Below, piece by piece: positions 26,022 through 34,703 of a DNA stretch of 36,027 nucleotides. A program made the position numbers and the translations under genes. This stretch comes from JANNSW01 sp031431235 (GTDB taxonomy: Bacteria; Pseudomonadota; Alphaproteobacteria; Rhizobiales; Hyphomicrobiaceae): assembly GCA_031431235.1 (NCBI GenBank), contig JANPDA010000185.1, positions 1 to 36,027 on the forward strand. The letters run 5' to 3'. Each line of letters begins with the position of its first letter. Positions within the stretch are counted from its first letter, which is position 1. The notes beneath the pieces are model-generated. The model saw only the letters and a program-made list of their open reading frames with translations. It did no database searches and was not told the DNA's origin.

Positions 26022-26918
26022 ATGACACCCCCCCAGAAGGCCCTGATCGCGCTCTTTCTGACCATGTCCATCTGGGGTTTTGGGGCTGTTGCCACGCGGT
26101 TTCTCGTCAAGGATCTCGATCCGGCGGATGTGATCGTGATCCGCTATGTGATCTCGACCGCCTGTTTCGCATTGCTGCTCGCCCTGGTGCCTGGACCGGG
26201 CGTTGTGCGCGGGGATTGGCTGCGTTTCATTTTCTGCGGCCTCGCGGGCGTCACGACCTACACGATTGCTGCGAGCTACGGGATGCAGACGACGCCAGCG
26301 AGCCTTGCCGGCCTCATTCTGGGAGCCGAGCCCGTCATGATTGCGCTGATCGCGGCCGTTGTGCTCGGCGATCGGCTGACCCGACCGGTGATGGCGGGAC
26401 TGGCGCTGGCGGCCGTGGGGACGGCGGTTCTGGTGCTGGGACGGCATGGTGTCGATGAGATCGGGGCCGCGGCTGCTGGCACCGGTCCTTGGATGGTGCT
26501 GTTTGGAGCCGCAAGCTGGTCGACCTATGCGGTTGCGATCAGGCCGCTGTTGAGGAGCTACGGCGCGATCCGGGCGACCTCGATCGCGAGCCTGATCGGC
26601 AGCCTGCCGCTGTTTGCGTTGACGCAATCGAGCGTGCCAGCCACGCTCGAGGTAATGACTGGCCTGCAATGGCTGGTCTTGCTGTTCCTCGCCATTCCGG
26701 CAACGGTCGTGTCGCTGGTGTTGTGGAATTACGGCAACCGGCACGTGAGCGCCGGCGCGGCCGCGGCCTTCATTTATGCGGTACCGGTTGTTTCGGTCGC
26801 CGCCGGGGTGATGGTGCTTGGCGAGGATCTGTCGCCGAGTCTCGTGCTCGGCGGGCTGTTGGTGCTGGCGGGTGTCGCGCTCGCGCAGTTCGCGCCGCGG
26901 CGAATGAAGGCTGCGTAG
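26022..26918 (+). CDS. EamA/DMT-family transporter 4
   Basis: A 298-residue inner-membrane protein with ten predicted helices in two EamA repeats (SIWGFGAVATRFLVKDLDP, GLILGAEPVMIALIAAVVLG, FIYAVPVVSVAAGVMVLGE). It belongs to a different, more general EamA branch than the three transporters around ald, as its C-terminal half lacks the SYxAPFEY segment. It starts 15 bp after the toxin stop. Substrate unknown. Confidence 0.9.
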   Translation: MTPPQKALIALFLTMSIWGFGAVATRFLVKDLDPADVIVIRYVISTACFALLLALVPGPGVVRGDWLRFIFCGLAGVTTYTIAASYGMQTTPASLAGLILGAEPVMIALIAAVVLGDRLTRPVMAGLALAAVGTAVLVLGRHGVDEIGAAAAGTGPWMVLFGAASWSTYAVAIRPLLRSYGAIRATSIASLIGSLPLFALTQSSVPATLEVMTGLQWLVLLFLAIPATVVSLVLWNYGNRHVSAGAAAAFIYAVPVVSVAAGVMVLGEDLSPSLVLGGLLVLAGVALAQFAPRRMKAA

Positions 26919-26953
26919 CGGGCACCGAGTGATAGGTGCTGGGGAGAGACGAC

Positions 26954-28177
26954 ATGGCACTTTGGCAGCTTCCGTTGGAGAGACCGCACCGGATCGTGCA
27001 GCGGGCGGGCGCGTATGTATTCGTCGGTGGAGCCGGCGATTTCGATCATCGCGGCAAGATCCGCACCACCGGCGATCTCGATCGGCAGATCGCGGGCGCG
27101 CTCGAGAACATCGGCGCGGCGCTGGCGACCGAGGGGCTCGGGCTCGATGATGTGATCCGGCTGAAGGCCTTCTACTCCGACGAGGGCAGCCGCGACGAAT
27201 GGGAGATCCTTGCCCAATTGCAGAAGCCGTTCGAGACGGCACCGGCGCCCGGCATCACCTGCAATCCAGTGCCGATGCAGCCCTGGACCGGTCAGCTGGT
27301 GCAGATCCAGGCGATTGCGCAGAAGGGCTGGCGGCGTGCCGAGCATGTGCGATCCGTGGTCGATGAGGTGCCCAAGAAATTCCGCAAGCTGTTCAAGCTG
27401 CCGGGCGTGACGGCGGGTCTCAGAGCCGGCGAGATGATCACGGTGCCGGCCCGCACGGCTGCTGCCGTCACCGGCGACGAGCCCATGCCCGAGGACAGGG
27501 TCGCGCAGACGATGGCCGTGATGAGCCGGATGGGTCGCATTCTGGGCGAGCTCGGTGCGGGCTTCCAGGATGCGATCAAGATGGAAGGGTACTATTTCGG
27601 GACGACCATGGAGCAGTGGCGCCCGCTCGCCGAAGCCCGTGCCAGTCATTTTCGCGAGCCGGGCCCGGTTGCAACGGTGGTTCCTTGCCACGCGCTCCAC
27701 CCCAAGGGTGCCCACACCAAGGTCGAGGTGCTGGGCCTGCGCGACCACTGGAACGGCTTCGACAAGTACATCCCGCGCGAGGACCGCTGGCCCAAGCGCG
27801 TGTGGGACTGGTCGATTCCGCTGCCCTATCGTCAGGGCATTCGGCTGCGCGACATGATCTGGACTGGTGGGCAGGTGCCGTTCGAGCCAGACAGCAACGA
27901 AGGCAAGCCCGTGTTCCCGGGCGAGCTGATCCCCCAGACCCAGTTCACCATGGTGCTGGTCGAGGAGGTCCTGCGGGCGTTCGGTGCGGTCACGCCCGAT
28001 CTCGCACTGCTGGTCTGCTATTTTGCCTCGGACGGCAGCGAGGCGGAGAGCCGCGCCATGGCCGAGATCATGACGGCAACATCGGGCGGGGTGCTGCCGC
28101 CGATCACGCTGGTGCCGCAGCCACACATGCATTCCCCGGACATGACAGTCGAGATCTGGGGCGTGGCGCGGGGGTGA
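26954..28177 (+). CDS. Protein with three RidA/YjgF-like repeats
   Basis: A 407-residue protein; RidA proteins are usually about 130. Three Rid-like segments are visible: residues about 1-125 (YVFVGGAGDFDHRGKI, DVIRLKAFYSDEG), 150-260 (ITVPARTAAAVTG, DAIKMEGYYFG, TKVEVLGLRD) and 285-405 (MIWTGGQVPFEPDS, VLRAFGAVTPDLALLVCYF, MTVEIWGVARG). The Arg that binds the substrate carboxylate in true RidA deaminases is not evident at the equivalent place in any repeat. Deamination of enamines is therefore doubtful. ATG 26954 follows GGGGAGAG (26941-26948). It lies between a DMT transporter and a TauE-type permease. Confidence 0.8.
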   Translation: MALWQLPLERPHRIVQRAGAYVFVGGAGDFDHRGKIRTTGDLDRQIAGALENIGAALATEGLGLDDVIRLKAFYSDEGSRDEWEILAQLQKPFETAPAPGITCNPVPMQPWTGQLVQIQAIAQKGWRRAEHVRSVVDEVPKKFRKLFKLPGVTAGLRAGEMITVPARTAAAVTGDEPMPEDRVAQTMAVMSRMGRILGELGAGFQDAIKMEGYYFGTTMEQWRPLAEARASHFREPGPVATVVPCHALHPKGAHTKVEVLGLRDHWNGFDKYIPREDRWPKRVWDWSIPLPYRQGIRLRDMIWTGGQVPFEPDSNEGKPVFPGELIPQTQFTMVLVEEVLRAFGAVTPDLALLVCYFASDGSEAESRAMAEIMTATSGGVLPPITLVPQPHMHSPDMTVEIWGVARG

Positions 28178-28181
28178 TGGC

Positions 28182-28946
28182 TTGCTGACCTCCGCTGTCG
28201 GGCTGCCGCTCTCGACGCTTGCGCTTGCCGCGGTTGCGCTATTCGTGGGCGGCTTCGCCAGGGGCTATTCGGGATTCGGCATGACCGCCATCTTGATCCC
28301 GGTGCTCGCCTTCGTGATGCCGACGGCCGAGATCGTGCCGTGCGCGCTCGCGCTCGAGGTGGTGGCGAGTGCGGGCCAGGCGCGCAGCGCGTTGCCGAAC
28401 ACCGACTGGCGGCAGGTGGGGCTGTTGATGGTCGGCTCGACCCTGGGCGTGCCACTCGGGGTCGGAGCGCTTGCGCTGGGGGATCCCACCGTGATGCGGC
28501 TGGTGGCGCTGGAATGCCTGCTCGGCGCGACGATTGGGCTCCTTGCCGGACTGCAGCTCGCTCGCCGTAGGGGTGGAGCCGCGGCCACGGCACTCGCCGG
28601 CCTCGTCGTCGGCGTCATCACCGGGTGTGCCGGCATTGGCGGGCTGTTCCTGGTGATCTACCTGACGGCACTGGCGACCGCGCCCGAGCGGTTGCGCGGC
28701 ACCATCATCAGCTATTTCTTCGTGCTCGACATCGTCGCCGTTGCCGCCTTCTGGCAGCGTGGGTTGTTCGAGGGCGAGGAGGTGATGCGCACGCTCGCGG
28801 CGGTGCCGGCAATGACGCTCGGCATCGTGCTCGGCAGCCGGCATTTCCTGTCGGCGAGCCCGGAGTCGTTCCGCCGCTATACGCTCATTTTCCTGGTGGT
28901 GCTCTCGACATCGGGACTGCTGGCGGCATTTTTCGGGGCCATATGA
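28182..28946 (+). CDS. TauE/SafE-family permease
   Basis: A 254-residue inner-membrane protein with about eight hydrophobic helices and the family hallmarks GGFARGYSGFGMTAILIPVL and VVGVITGCAGIGGLFLVIYL (the two inverted repeats). TauE/SafE proteins are thought to export sulfite, sulfoacetate or related anions, but substrate cannot be inferred here. The only start covering the first helix is TTG 28182, preceded by GGGGTGA five bases away. It starts 4 bp after the Rid-repeat gene, so the two are probably co-transcribed. Confidence 0.88.
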   Translation: MLTSAVGLPLSTLALAAVALFVGGFARGYSGFGMTAILIPVLAFVMPTAEIVPCALALEVVASAGQARSALPNTDWRQVGLLMVGSTLGVPLGVGALALGDPTVMRLVALECLLGATIGLLAGLQLARRRGGAAATALAGLVVGVITGCAGIGGLFLVIYLTALATAPERLRGTIISYFFVLDIVAVAAFWQRGLFEGEEVMRTLAAVPAMTLGIVLGSRHFLSASPESFRRYTLIFLVVLSTSGLLAAFFGAI

Positions 28947-28972
28947 GCATGAGTGGCATGAAACGCCTTGTC

Positions 28973-29071
28973 GGCTCGGCTTTGTCGACGCAGGGGCGAC
29001 CGGCAGGTCGCCCATCATACGGCGAGGGTCTTGGGCGAGCTGCCGCTCGCCCCTCCGACGAGCGCCGAGCC
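28973..29071. repeat. Three-stem palindromic structure
   Basis: Outer arms GGCTCGGC (28973-28980) and GCCGAGCC (29064-29071) enclose two perfect hairpins: GGGCGAC/GTCGCCC (28994-29013) and GGGCGAGC/GCTCGCCC (29033-29052). The result is a cloverleaf-like fold between the TauE and kinase genes. It resembles bacterial interspersed palindromes, but no second copy is in the window. A structured leader of the kinase gene is the alternative. Confidence 0.6.
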
Positions 29072-29087
29072 AATGGAGCAACACGCT

Positions 29088-30155
29088 ATGACGCAACGCG
29101 CCGTTGCTCTGACCGATCTGGCCGCGGCCCTGGCGGGGGCCGGGATCAGCGTCACGGCTGGCGATCTCGCCTGGTTGCCCGATACCGGCCTTGCCCATGA
29201 TCACGTGCGGATCGGCGGGACGGGGTTGCTTGCCCGGATCCCCAAGCAGAGCCAGATGCAGCTCGCTGCTGCCGACAACCTCGACTATCAGGCTGCCTGC
29301 TTTGCGCGGTGCTCGGCGAGCGGACACGCGCCGCGGCTGCATGGTGTGTTGCCGCCGTCGCAAGGCCTGCCTCGCGGAGCCCTGATCGTCGATTTCATCG
29401 AAGGCCGGCCACCGCAATTGCCGGGGGATTTGCCGGCGATAGCGGAAGCACTCGGGCGCATCCATGGTCTGGCGCTGCCAGCAGCCGGCGAGCGGGTGCC
29501 CTTGAAGGATGCCGCCGACCCTGTCGCCGACCTGATCGCCGAGGTCGAGGCGCAGGCGGTCTACATTGTCGATGCCCGGCTCGAAGCAGGCTCGTCCATG
29601 CTGATCGGGGGAGCATTGGCTCAGCTCCGCGCCGGCGCCGCGCGACCCGATCGTCCGCCCAAGACGCTGATCTCGTTCGATGCCCATCCTGGCAATTTCA
29701 TCCTGCGTGCCGATGGCAGCGCCGTGCTCGTCGACCTGGAGAAAGGGCGCTATAGTCATCCCTCGCTCGATCTCGCGCATGCGAGCCTCTACACCTCGAC
29801 CACCTGGGACGTGGCAACCTATGCCGAGCTGGAGTTGGCGGAGCTGGCATCGTTCTATCGCGCTTGGGAGACAGCGGCCGGGAGTGCGCTCGCCGAGGCG
29901 TGCAGGCCGTGGCATGTGGAATTGCGTCGCGGCATGTGGCTGTGGTCGCTCACGTGGTGCGCGAAATGGCGGGTGCTGCATGCGGCGGAGGCGAAGGCCC
30001 GTGGCGACGGCGAGGACTGGTCGGCCGGGAAGAGTGATCGCGCGTTGATCGAGCATGTACGCGGGCGCGTCGACTGCTACCTGTCGGCTGGGATCGTCGA
30101 GCGGGTCGTGAGGGAGCTGCAAGCGCTCGCAACCGTGATCGGGCGCGCACCCTGA
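29088..30155 (+). CDS. Aminoglycoside phosphotransferase-fold kinase
   Basis: A 355-residue protein of the APH/choline kinase superfamily. The catalytic loop reads ISFDAHPGNF: Asp198 and Asn203 are present, while the usual His two residues before the Asp is Ser. The metal-binding Asp is D216 in VLVDLEKGRYSHPSLDLAH. The N-lobe contains IGGTGLLARIPKQS. ATG 29088 is supported by GGAG at 29075-29078; the frame continues upstream through the palindrome but is not family sequence. Many members phosphorylate small metabolites (choline, thiamine, sugars) rather than drugs. The ABC importer encoded 81 bp downstream suggests an imported substrate, but this is inference. Confidence 0.85.
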   Translation: MTQRAVALTDLAAALAGAGISVTAGDLAWLPDTGLAHDHVRIGGTGLLARIPKQSQMQLAAADNLDYQAACFARCSASGHAPRLHGVLPPSQGLPRGALIVDFIEGRPPQLPGDLPAIAEALGRIHGLALPAAGERVPLKDAADPVADLIAEVEAQAVYIVDARLEAGSSMLIGGALAQLRAGAARPDRPPKTLISFDAHPGNFILRADGSAVLVDLEKGRYSHPSLDLAHASLYTSTTWDVATYAELELAELASFYRAWETAAGSALAEACRPWHVELRRGMWLWSLTWCAKWRVLHAAEAKARGDGEDWSAGKSDRALIEHVRGRVDCYLSAGIVERVVRELQALATVIGRAP

Positions 30156-30236
30156 TCACGGGGAGTTATATCGTAAATGTTGCTGCGAGCTGCTGAGGTG
30201 GATCGAAAACTCTATTCGACCGAAGGGAACCGAGCC

Positions 30237-31451
30237 GTGCTCAGAAACTTTTTTGCCGCGATCGTGCTGGCCGCCGGACTTGCGACACCGGCAACCGCAG
30301 CCGACCCCAATCCGCAGAGCTGGGAGAGCGTGCTCGCCGAAGCCGAGGGCCAGACCGTCTACTGGAACGCGTGGGCGGGAGAGCCGCGCATCAACGCCTA
30401 TATCGACTGGGTTGGCCGCGAGGTCGAAGCACGCTTTGGGGTGCAGCTCAATCACGTCAAGCTGACCGATACCGCGGAAGCGGTCAGTCGCGTCGTCGCT
30501 GAGAAAGCCGCGGGAACGAACGAGGGCGGCGCGGTCGATCTGATCTGGATCAACGGCGAGAACTTCGCCTCGATGAAGCGCAACGGGCTGCTGATGGGAT
30601 CGCCGTGGGCGGTCGGCTTGCCGAGCTTTGCGCTGACCGACCCCGAGCGCAACAGCGCCGTGCTGTCGGACTTCACGGTTCCCACCGACGGCCTGGAAAG
30701 CCCCTGGGGCAAGGCGCAGATCATTTTCTACTACGACACCGCCGACATTTCGGAGCCGCCTCGCTCGATGACGGCGCTGCTCGACTGGGCCAAGGCCAAC
30801 CCTGGACGGTTCACCTATCCCCTGCCGCCGGATTTCCTCGGCTCGACCTTCCTGAAGCAGGCGCTGATCGATCTCCTCGTCGACAAGGCGCCGCTCTCTC
30901 GCCCGGTGGGGGAAGCCGATTTTGCCGCGGTCTCCAAGCCGTTGTGGGACTTCATCGATGCGCTGCACCCCAATCTCTGGCGCCAAGGCCAGGCGTTCCC
31001 CAACAACAGCGCCGATCTCAGGCGCCTGATGGCGGATGGCGAGACCTCGGTCGCCTTCGCCTTCAATCCATCGGAAGCCAGCTCGGCAATCGCCAACAAG
31101 GAGCTGCCCGATACCGTCAGAAGCTATGTGCTTGCGGGCGGCACCATCGGCAACGTGCATTTCGTGACGATCCCTTTCAACGCAGCGCACAAGGCCGGCG
31201 CCATGGTGGTCGCGAATTTTCTGCTCTCGCCCGAAGCCCAGGCGATGAAACAGGACCCGAAGGTCTGGGGCGATTTCACGGTGCTCGCCGTCGACAGGCT
31301 CGACGCGGCGGAGAAGGCGCGGTTCGAAGCGCTCGATCTCGGTATCGCCACCTTGACGCCGGCCGAGCTTGGCGCGTCCCTGCCGGAGCCGCATCCGAGC
31401 TGGATGGAGGCGATCGAGAAGGAGTGGGCCAAGCGCTACACGGCCCAGTAG
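30237..31451 (+). CDS. ABC transporter substrate-binding protein, YnjB type
   Basis: A 404-residue periplasmic binding protein. GTG 30237 gives a clean signal peptide (NFFAAIVLAAGLATPATAAD) with AAGGGA at 30223-30228; ATG 30177 would add a 20-residue non-conserved leader. The mature protein matches the YnjB family: VYWNAWAGEPRINAYIDWV, VDLIWINGENFASMKRNGLL, PWGKAQIIFYYDTADI and the terminal PHPSWMEAIEKEWAKRY. YnjBCD in E. coli is an uncharacterised importer sometimes annotated for thiamine; the ligand is not established. The permease gene begins 12 bp after its stop. Confidence 0.9.
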   Translation: MLRNFFAAIVLAAGLATPATAADPNPQSWESVLAEAEGQTVYWNAWAGEPRINAYIDWVGREVEARFGVQLNHVKLTDTAEAVSRVVAEKAAGTNEGGAVDLIWINGENFASMKRNGLLMGSPWAVGLPSFALTDPERNSAVLSDFTVPTDGLESPWGKAQIIFYYDTADISEPPRSMTALLDWAKANPGRFTYPLPPDFLGSTFLKQALIDLLVDKAPLSRPVGEADFAAVSKPLWDFIDALHPNLWRQGQAFPNNSADLRRLMADGETSVAFAFNPSEASSAIANKELPDTVRSYVLAGGTIGNVHFVTIPFNAAHKAGAMVVANFLLSPEAQAMKQDPKVWGDFTVLAVDRLDAAEKARFEALDLGIATLTPAELGASLPEPHPSWMEAIEKEWAKRYTAQ

Positions 31452-31463
31452 GGGCGCCGGGCC

Positions 31464-33215
31464 GTGGCTGATGGCGCGAGGCGCAACCGCAGCTCGGTGG
31501 CAATCATCGTGCGCCCGCCACGACTTTCCGACCGCCTGCTGGCCGCGGCGCCGGCTGTTGCCGTCGGGCTGCTGTGCTTGCCGATCCTGGCGGGGCTCGC
31601 CGGCGTTGTGCTGCCATCGCTGGGCTATTTGCCGGCGTTGGGAGGCACGACAGTGTCGCTGGAGCCGTGGCGGCAGCTGCTGGCTGAGCCAGGCCTGCAG
31701 CGCTCGGTGCTGGTCAGCCTGTTTTCGGGGCTCACAACGGGCGCGGTTGCGCTCGTCATTGTTTTTCTGTTCCTGGCGGGCGCTGCCGACACCAGGGCCG
31801 ACCGGCTCATGCGTCGCGCCATCTCGCCGCTGCTGTCGGTTCCGCATGCGGCGGCTGCATTCGGGTTTGCCTTCCTGATCGCGCCGTCTGGCCTCTTCGT
31901 GCGTCTGCTCTCGCCTTGGGCAACGGGTTGGCAGCGGCCGCCCGACCTGCTCATCGTCAATGACCCCTGGGGGCTCGCGATGATGGCAGGGCTCGTGCAA
32001 AAGGAGATCCCGTTCCTGTTGTTGATGTGTCTCTCCGCGCTGCCGCAAATCGATGCGGCCCGGCGAATGGCGGTTTCCCGCAGCCTCGGCTATCGCCCGG
32101 TCGCGGCTTGGCTCAAGACAGTCGCGCCGGCCCTCTATCCGCTGGTTCGGCTGCCGGTCTATGCGGTCATTGCCTATTCGTCGTCGGTCGTCGACGTGGC
32201 GCTCATTCTGGGGCCGTCAAATCCTGCGCCGTTGAGCGTTGCGGTGGTGAAGTGGCTGAGCGATCCGGATCTTTCGCGCCGGTATGTGGCGTCTGCCGGT
32301 GCGCTGCTGCAGCTCGGTGTGACGGTCGCCGCGCTGGTGATCTGGCGGATGGCCGAGCTCGCGATCGCTCGCGCCACCCGGCCCTGGCTCGAGAACGGCA
32401 GTCGCAGCCTCGCCGATCGTGGGCTTGCGCTGGTGGGCCGGCTCGGGGTTGGGGCCGCGGTGCTGGCGTCCGCGCTCGGGCTCGCGAGCCTTGCGGTGTG
32501 GTCGATTGCCGGGTTGTGGCGCTTTCCCGATCTGCTGCCGCGCTCGTTCACGCTCGAGCGCTGGGGGCAGGCGAGCACGCTGGCCGGACCGCTCGCCGCG
32601 ACCGTGCTGATCGGGCTGGTCTCGACCGCCGTCTCGATGTCGACGGTCGTTGCCGCGCTCGAGAACGAGCTGCGGCGTGGCCGCTCGGCTGGTCCGCGGG
32701 CGCTGCAGATTCTCTATCTGCCGCTGGTGGTGCCGCCGGTCGCCTTCCTGTTCGGTCTCGTGATCGCGGCGGAGACGACCGGGTTGCGGCCGGGCTTCTG
32801 GCCGATCGTGCTCGGGCACATCGTGTTCGTGCTGCCCTATGTCTATCTGTCGCTCGCCGAAGCCTATCGGCGGCTCGATCCGCGCTGGTCGATGATCGCG
32901 GCTTCGCTCGGCGCCTCGCCCGACAGCACATTCCTGCGGGTTCGGCTGCCGATGCTGCTGTCGCCGTGCCTGACGGCGTTCGCCGTCGGATTTGCGGTCA
33001 GCGTCGGGCAGTATCTGGCCACGCAGCTGCTGGGTGCCGGCCGGGTGGCGACGCTGACGACGGAGGCGGTCGCGCTGTCGACGGGGGGCGACCGGCGCGT
33101 GATCGGCGTGCTGGCGCTGGCGCAATCGCTGCTGCCGGCGGTGATGTTCGCGGTTGCGGTCGGCGTGCCGCGCCTCATCTGGCGCAACCGGCGACTGATG
33201 CGGGGGAGAGCCTGA
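31464..33215 (+). CDS. ABC transporter permease, YnjC type (two fused permease halves)
   Basis: A 583-residue inner-membrane protein with about twelve helices. Two copies of the BPD permease cytoplasmic loop are seen: RRMAVSRSLGYRPVAAWLKT around residue 200 and MIAASLGASPDSTFLRVRLP near 480. This shows a tandem fusion, as in YnjC and ThiP. It starts at GTG 31464, 12 bp after the binding-protein gene; no better start is present. It overlaps the ATPase gene by one base (TGATG). Confidence 0.9.
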   Translation: MADGARRNRSSVAIIVRPPRLSDRLLAAAPAVAVGLLCLPILAGLAGVVLPSLGYLPALGGTTVSLEPWRQLLAEPGLQRSVLVSLFSGLTTGAVALVIVFLFLAGAADTRADRLMRRAISPLLSVPHAAAAFGFAFLIAPSGLFVRLLSPWATGWQRPPDLLIVNDPWGLAMMAGLVQKEIPFLLLMCLSALPQIDAARRMAVSRSLGYRPVAAWLKTVAPALYPLVRLPVYAVIAYSSSVVDVALILGPSNPAPLSVAVVKWLSDPDLSRRYVASAGALLQLGVTVAALVIWRMAELAIARATRPWLENGSRSLADRGLALVGRLGVGAAVLASALGLASLAVWSIAGLWRFPDLLPRSFTLERWGQASTLAGPLAATVLIGLVSTAVSMSTVVAALENELRRGRSAGPRALQILYLPLVVPPVAFLFGLVIAAETTGLRPGFWPIVLGHIVFVLPYVYLSLAEAYRRLDPRWSMIAASLGASPDSTFLRVRLPMLLSPCLTAFAVGFAVSVGQYLATQLLGAGRVATLTTEAVALSTGGDRRVIGVLALAQSLLPAVMFAVAVGVPRLIWRNRRLMRGRA

Positions 33216-33844
33216 TGGCGGCGGCGCTGAGGCTAGAGGATGTGCGGATCTCGATCGGGGGGCGGCAACTCGTCGCCTTGGACGCGCGAATTGCACCGGG
33301 CGAGGTGTTGACGGTGATGGGGCCGTCGGGGTCGGGCAAGTCGACGCTGCTCGCCTTCGTAGCCGGCTTCCTCGACCGGAGTTTCGACGCCTCCGGCCGA
33401 GTGCTGCTCGGTGAGGCAGAGGTGAGCCGATTGCCGGCCGAAGCTCGCCGGATGGGTTTGCTGTTCCAGGATCCAATGCTGTTTCCCCATCTGTCAGTCG
33501 CAGGCAATCTGCTGTTTGGGGTCAGGTCTGGCACGTTGCAGCGCCGGGAGCGGGTGGAGGCAGCTCTTGCCTCGGCCGGGCTCGATGGATTTGGGGAGCG
33601 CGATCCCGCGACCCTCTCGGGCGGGCAGCAGGCTCGCGTCGCACTGCTGCGGGTGCTGCTGTCGGAGCCGCGAGCGCTGCTGCTGGACGAGCCCTTCGCC
33701 AAGCTCGATCAGGAATTGCGGGGCGAGATCAGGAGCTTCGTCTTCGAGCGCGCGCGCCGCGAAGGGTTGCCGACCCTGCTCGTCACCCATGACCCGGCGG
33801 ACGCCGTGGCCGCGGGCGGCTCGGTCGTCACGCTCGGGACTTGA
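33215..33844 (+). CDS. ABC transporter ATP-binding protein, YnjD type
   Basis: A 209-residue ATPase with Walker A GPSGSGKST (36-44), the Q-loop LLFQDPMLFPHLS, signature LSGGQQARVALLR, Walker B ALLLDEPFAKLD and the switch His in VTHDP. It has no C-terminal regulatory domain, as in YnjD. ATG 33215 overlaps the permease stop and has GGGGGAGAG upstream. The last 136 bp overlap, on the opposite strand, the 3' end of the methyltransferase gene. Confidence 0.94.
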   Translation: MAAALRLEDVRISIGGRQLVALDARIAPGEVLTVMGPSGSGKSTLLAFVAGFLDRSFDASGRVLLGEAEVSRLPAEARRMGLLFQDPMLFPHLSVAGNLLFGVRSGTLQRRERVEAALASAGLDGFGERDPATLSGGQQARVALLRVLLSEPRALLLDEPFAKLDQELRGEIRSFVFERARREGLPTLLVTHDPADAVAAGGSVVTLGT

Positions 33845-34596
33845 GGCTGGCTGGCGGCGCTGGATTTCAGAGTGCGCGGACGCGCGACCAGCGGGCGCAG
33901 GCGCGCGCGCGCCGCCGCGCCCAGGCCCGACTTCGGCAGCGCGCCCATCACCTGCTTGGTCGCATCGACCAGGATGACGCCCGAGAAGGCCGGCCACAGC
34001 CGGGTGCCGAACCGCTCCCAGGCCGTCGCCGAGTTCCACACGAGGCCGATCTCGATCGGTGGTACGGCGAGTGCGAAAGCACAGTCCTCGACACCGAACA
34101 TGGCGCCAGTCGCAAGCCGCTCGATCTGACCTCGGCTATAGGGCTCGCCATGGCCAAAGGGTGTGGTATCGCGCTGCGCCCAGACGCCGCGCCGGTTGGG
34201 AACGATCAGCAGCAGGCGACCCTCGGGCGCCAGCACCCGCCAGATCTCGCGCAGCATGTGCTGAGGGGTCGCGGTCATCTCGAGGGCATGCACCGCCAGC
34301 ATCCGGTGCACGCTGTGATCGGGAAGCGGCAGCGCATCCTCTTCCACCAGCACGGTGCGCACCGGCTCGTCGCTGGGCCAGGGGATCGCGCCCTGGGCAC
34401 CCGGCATCAGCGCCGCGACACGCGCGGCCTCGTTGCGGAAGGTGCCGAGGTAGGGCGAGGCAAAACCCAGCCCCATCACCGAGAGACCATGGACGTCACG
34501 CCAGCGCGCGCGAATGCGGTGCATCAGCAGCCGGCGCACCTGGGTGCCGATCGGACGCTCGTAGAATTCGGCCAGCTCGGTCACATCGACGCGCAT
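33709..34596 (-). CDS. Class I SAM-dependent methyltransferase
   Basis: A 295-residue protein starting at ATG 34596 (MRVDVTELAEFYERPIG). The SAM site is represented by the Gly-rich VMGLGFASPYLG and the post-motif block MLREIWRVLAPEGRLLLIVP, typical of the Methyltransf_11 group. Substrate unknown. The recognisable domain ends near ALPKSGLGAAARARLRP; the last 45 or so residues are Ser/Ala/Arg-rich, not family-like, and are encoded antisense to the end of the ATPase gene, suggesting that an earlier stop was lost. An upstream in-frame start would add 37 unconserved residues. It follows the peptidase gene by 107 bp on the same strand. Confidence 0.85.
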   Translation of the reverse strand: MRVDVTELAEFYERPIGTQVRRLLMHRIRARWRDVHGLSVMGLGFASPYLGTFRNEAARVAALMPGAQGAIPWPSDEPVRTVLVEEDALPLPDHSVHRMLAVHALEMTATPQHMLREIWRVLAPEGRLLLIVPNRRGVWAQRDTTPFGHGEPYSRGQIERLATGAMFGVEDCAFALAVPPIEIGLVWNSATAWERFGTRLWPAFSGVILVDATKQVMGALPKSGLGAAARARLRPLVARPRTLKSSAASQPQVPSVTTEPPAATASAGSWVTSRVGNPSRRARSKTKLLISPRNS

Positions 34597-34703
34597 GGGC
34601 TTCCGTTCCGGGCATGGCGGGCAGGATTTGCTGCCATGGCGGACGGCGCCATCATAGGCGGGAGCGAGCCAACAAGGCCAGCTTGGCGTGCAGGTGCCAG
34701 CGA

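Noticed and set aside
17920..28946. Taurine catabolism (Tpa, Ald, MocR-type TauR, TauE)
   Set aside because: The aminotransferase matches the beta-alanine type rather than taurine:pyruvate, no xsc is present, and the TauE-type permease is far from the cluster.
28239..32048. Two long minus-strand frames (28239-30122 and 30156-32048)
   Set aside because: Both lie antisense to well-supported plus-strand genes and have the biased composition of shadow frames.
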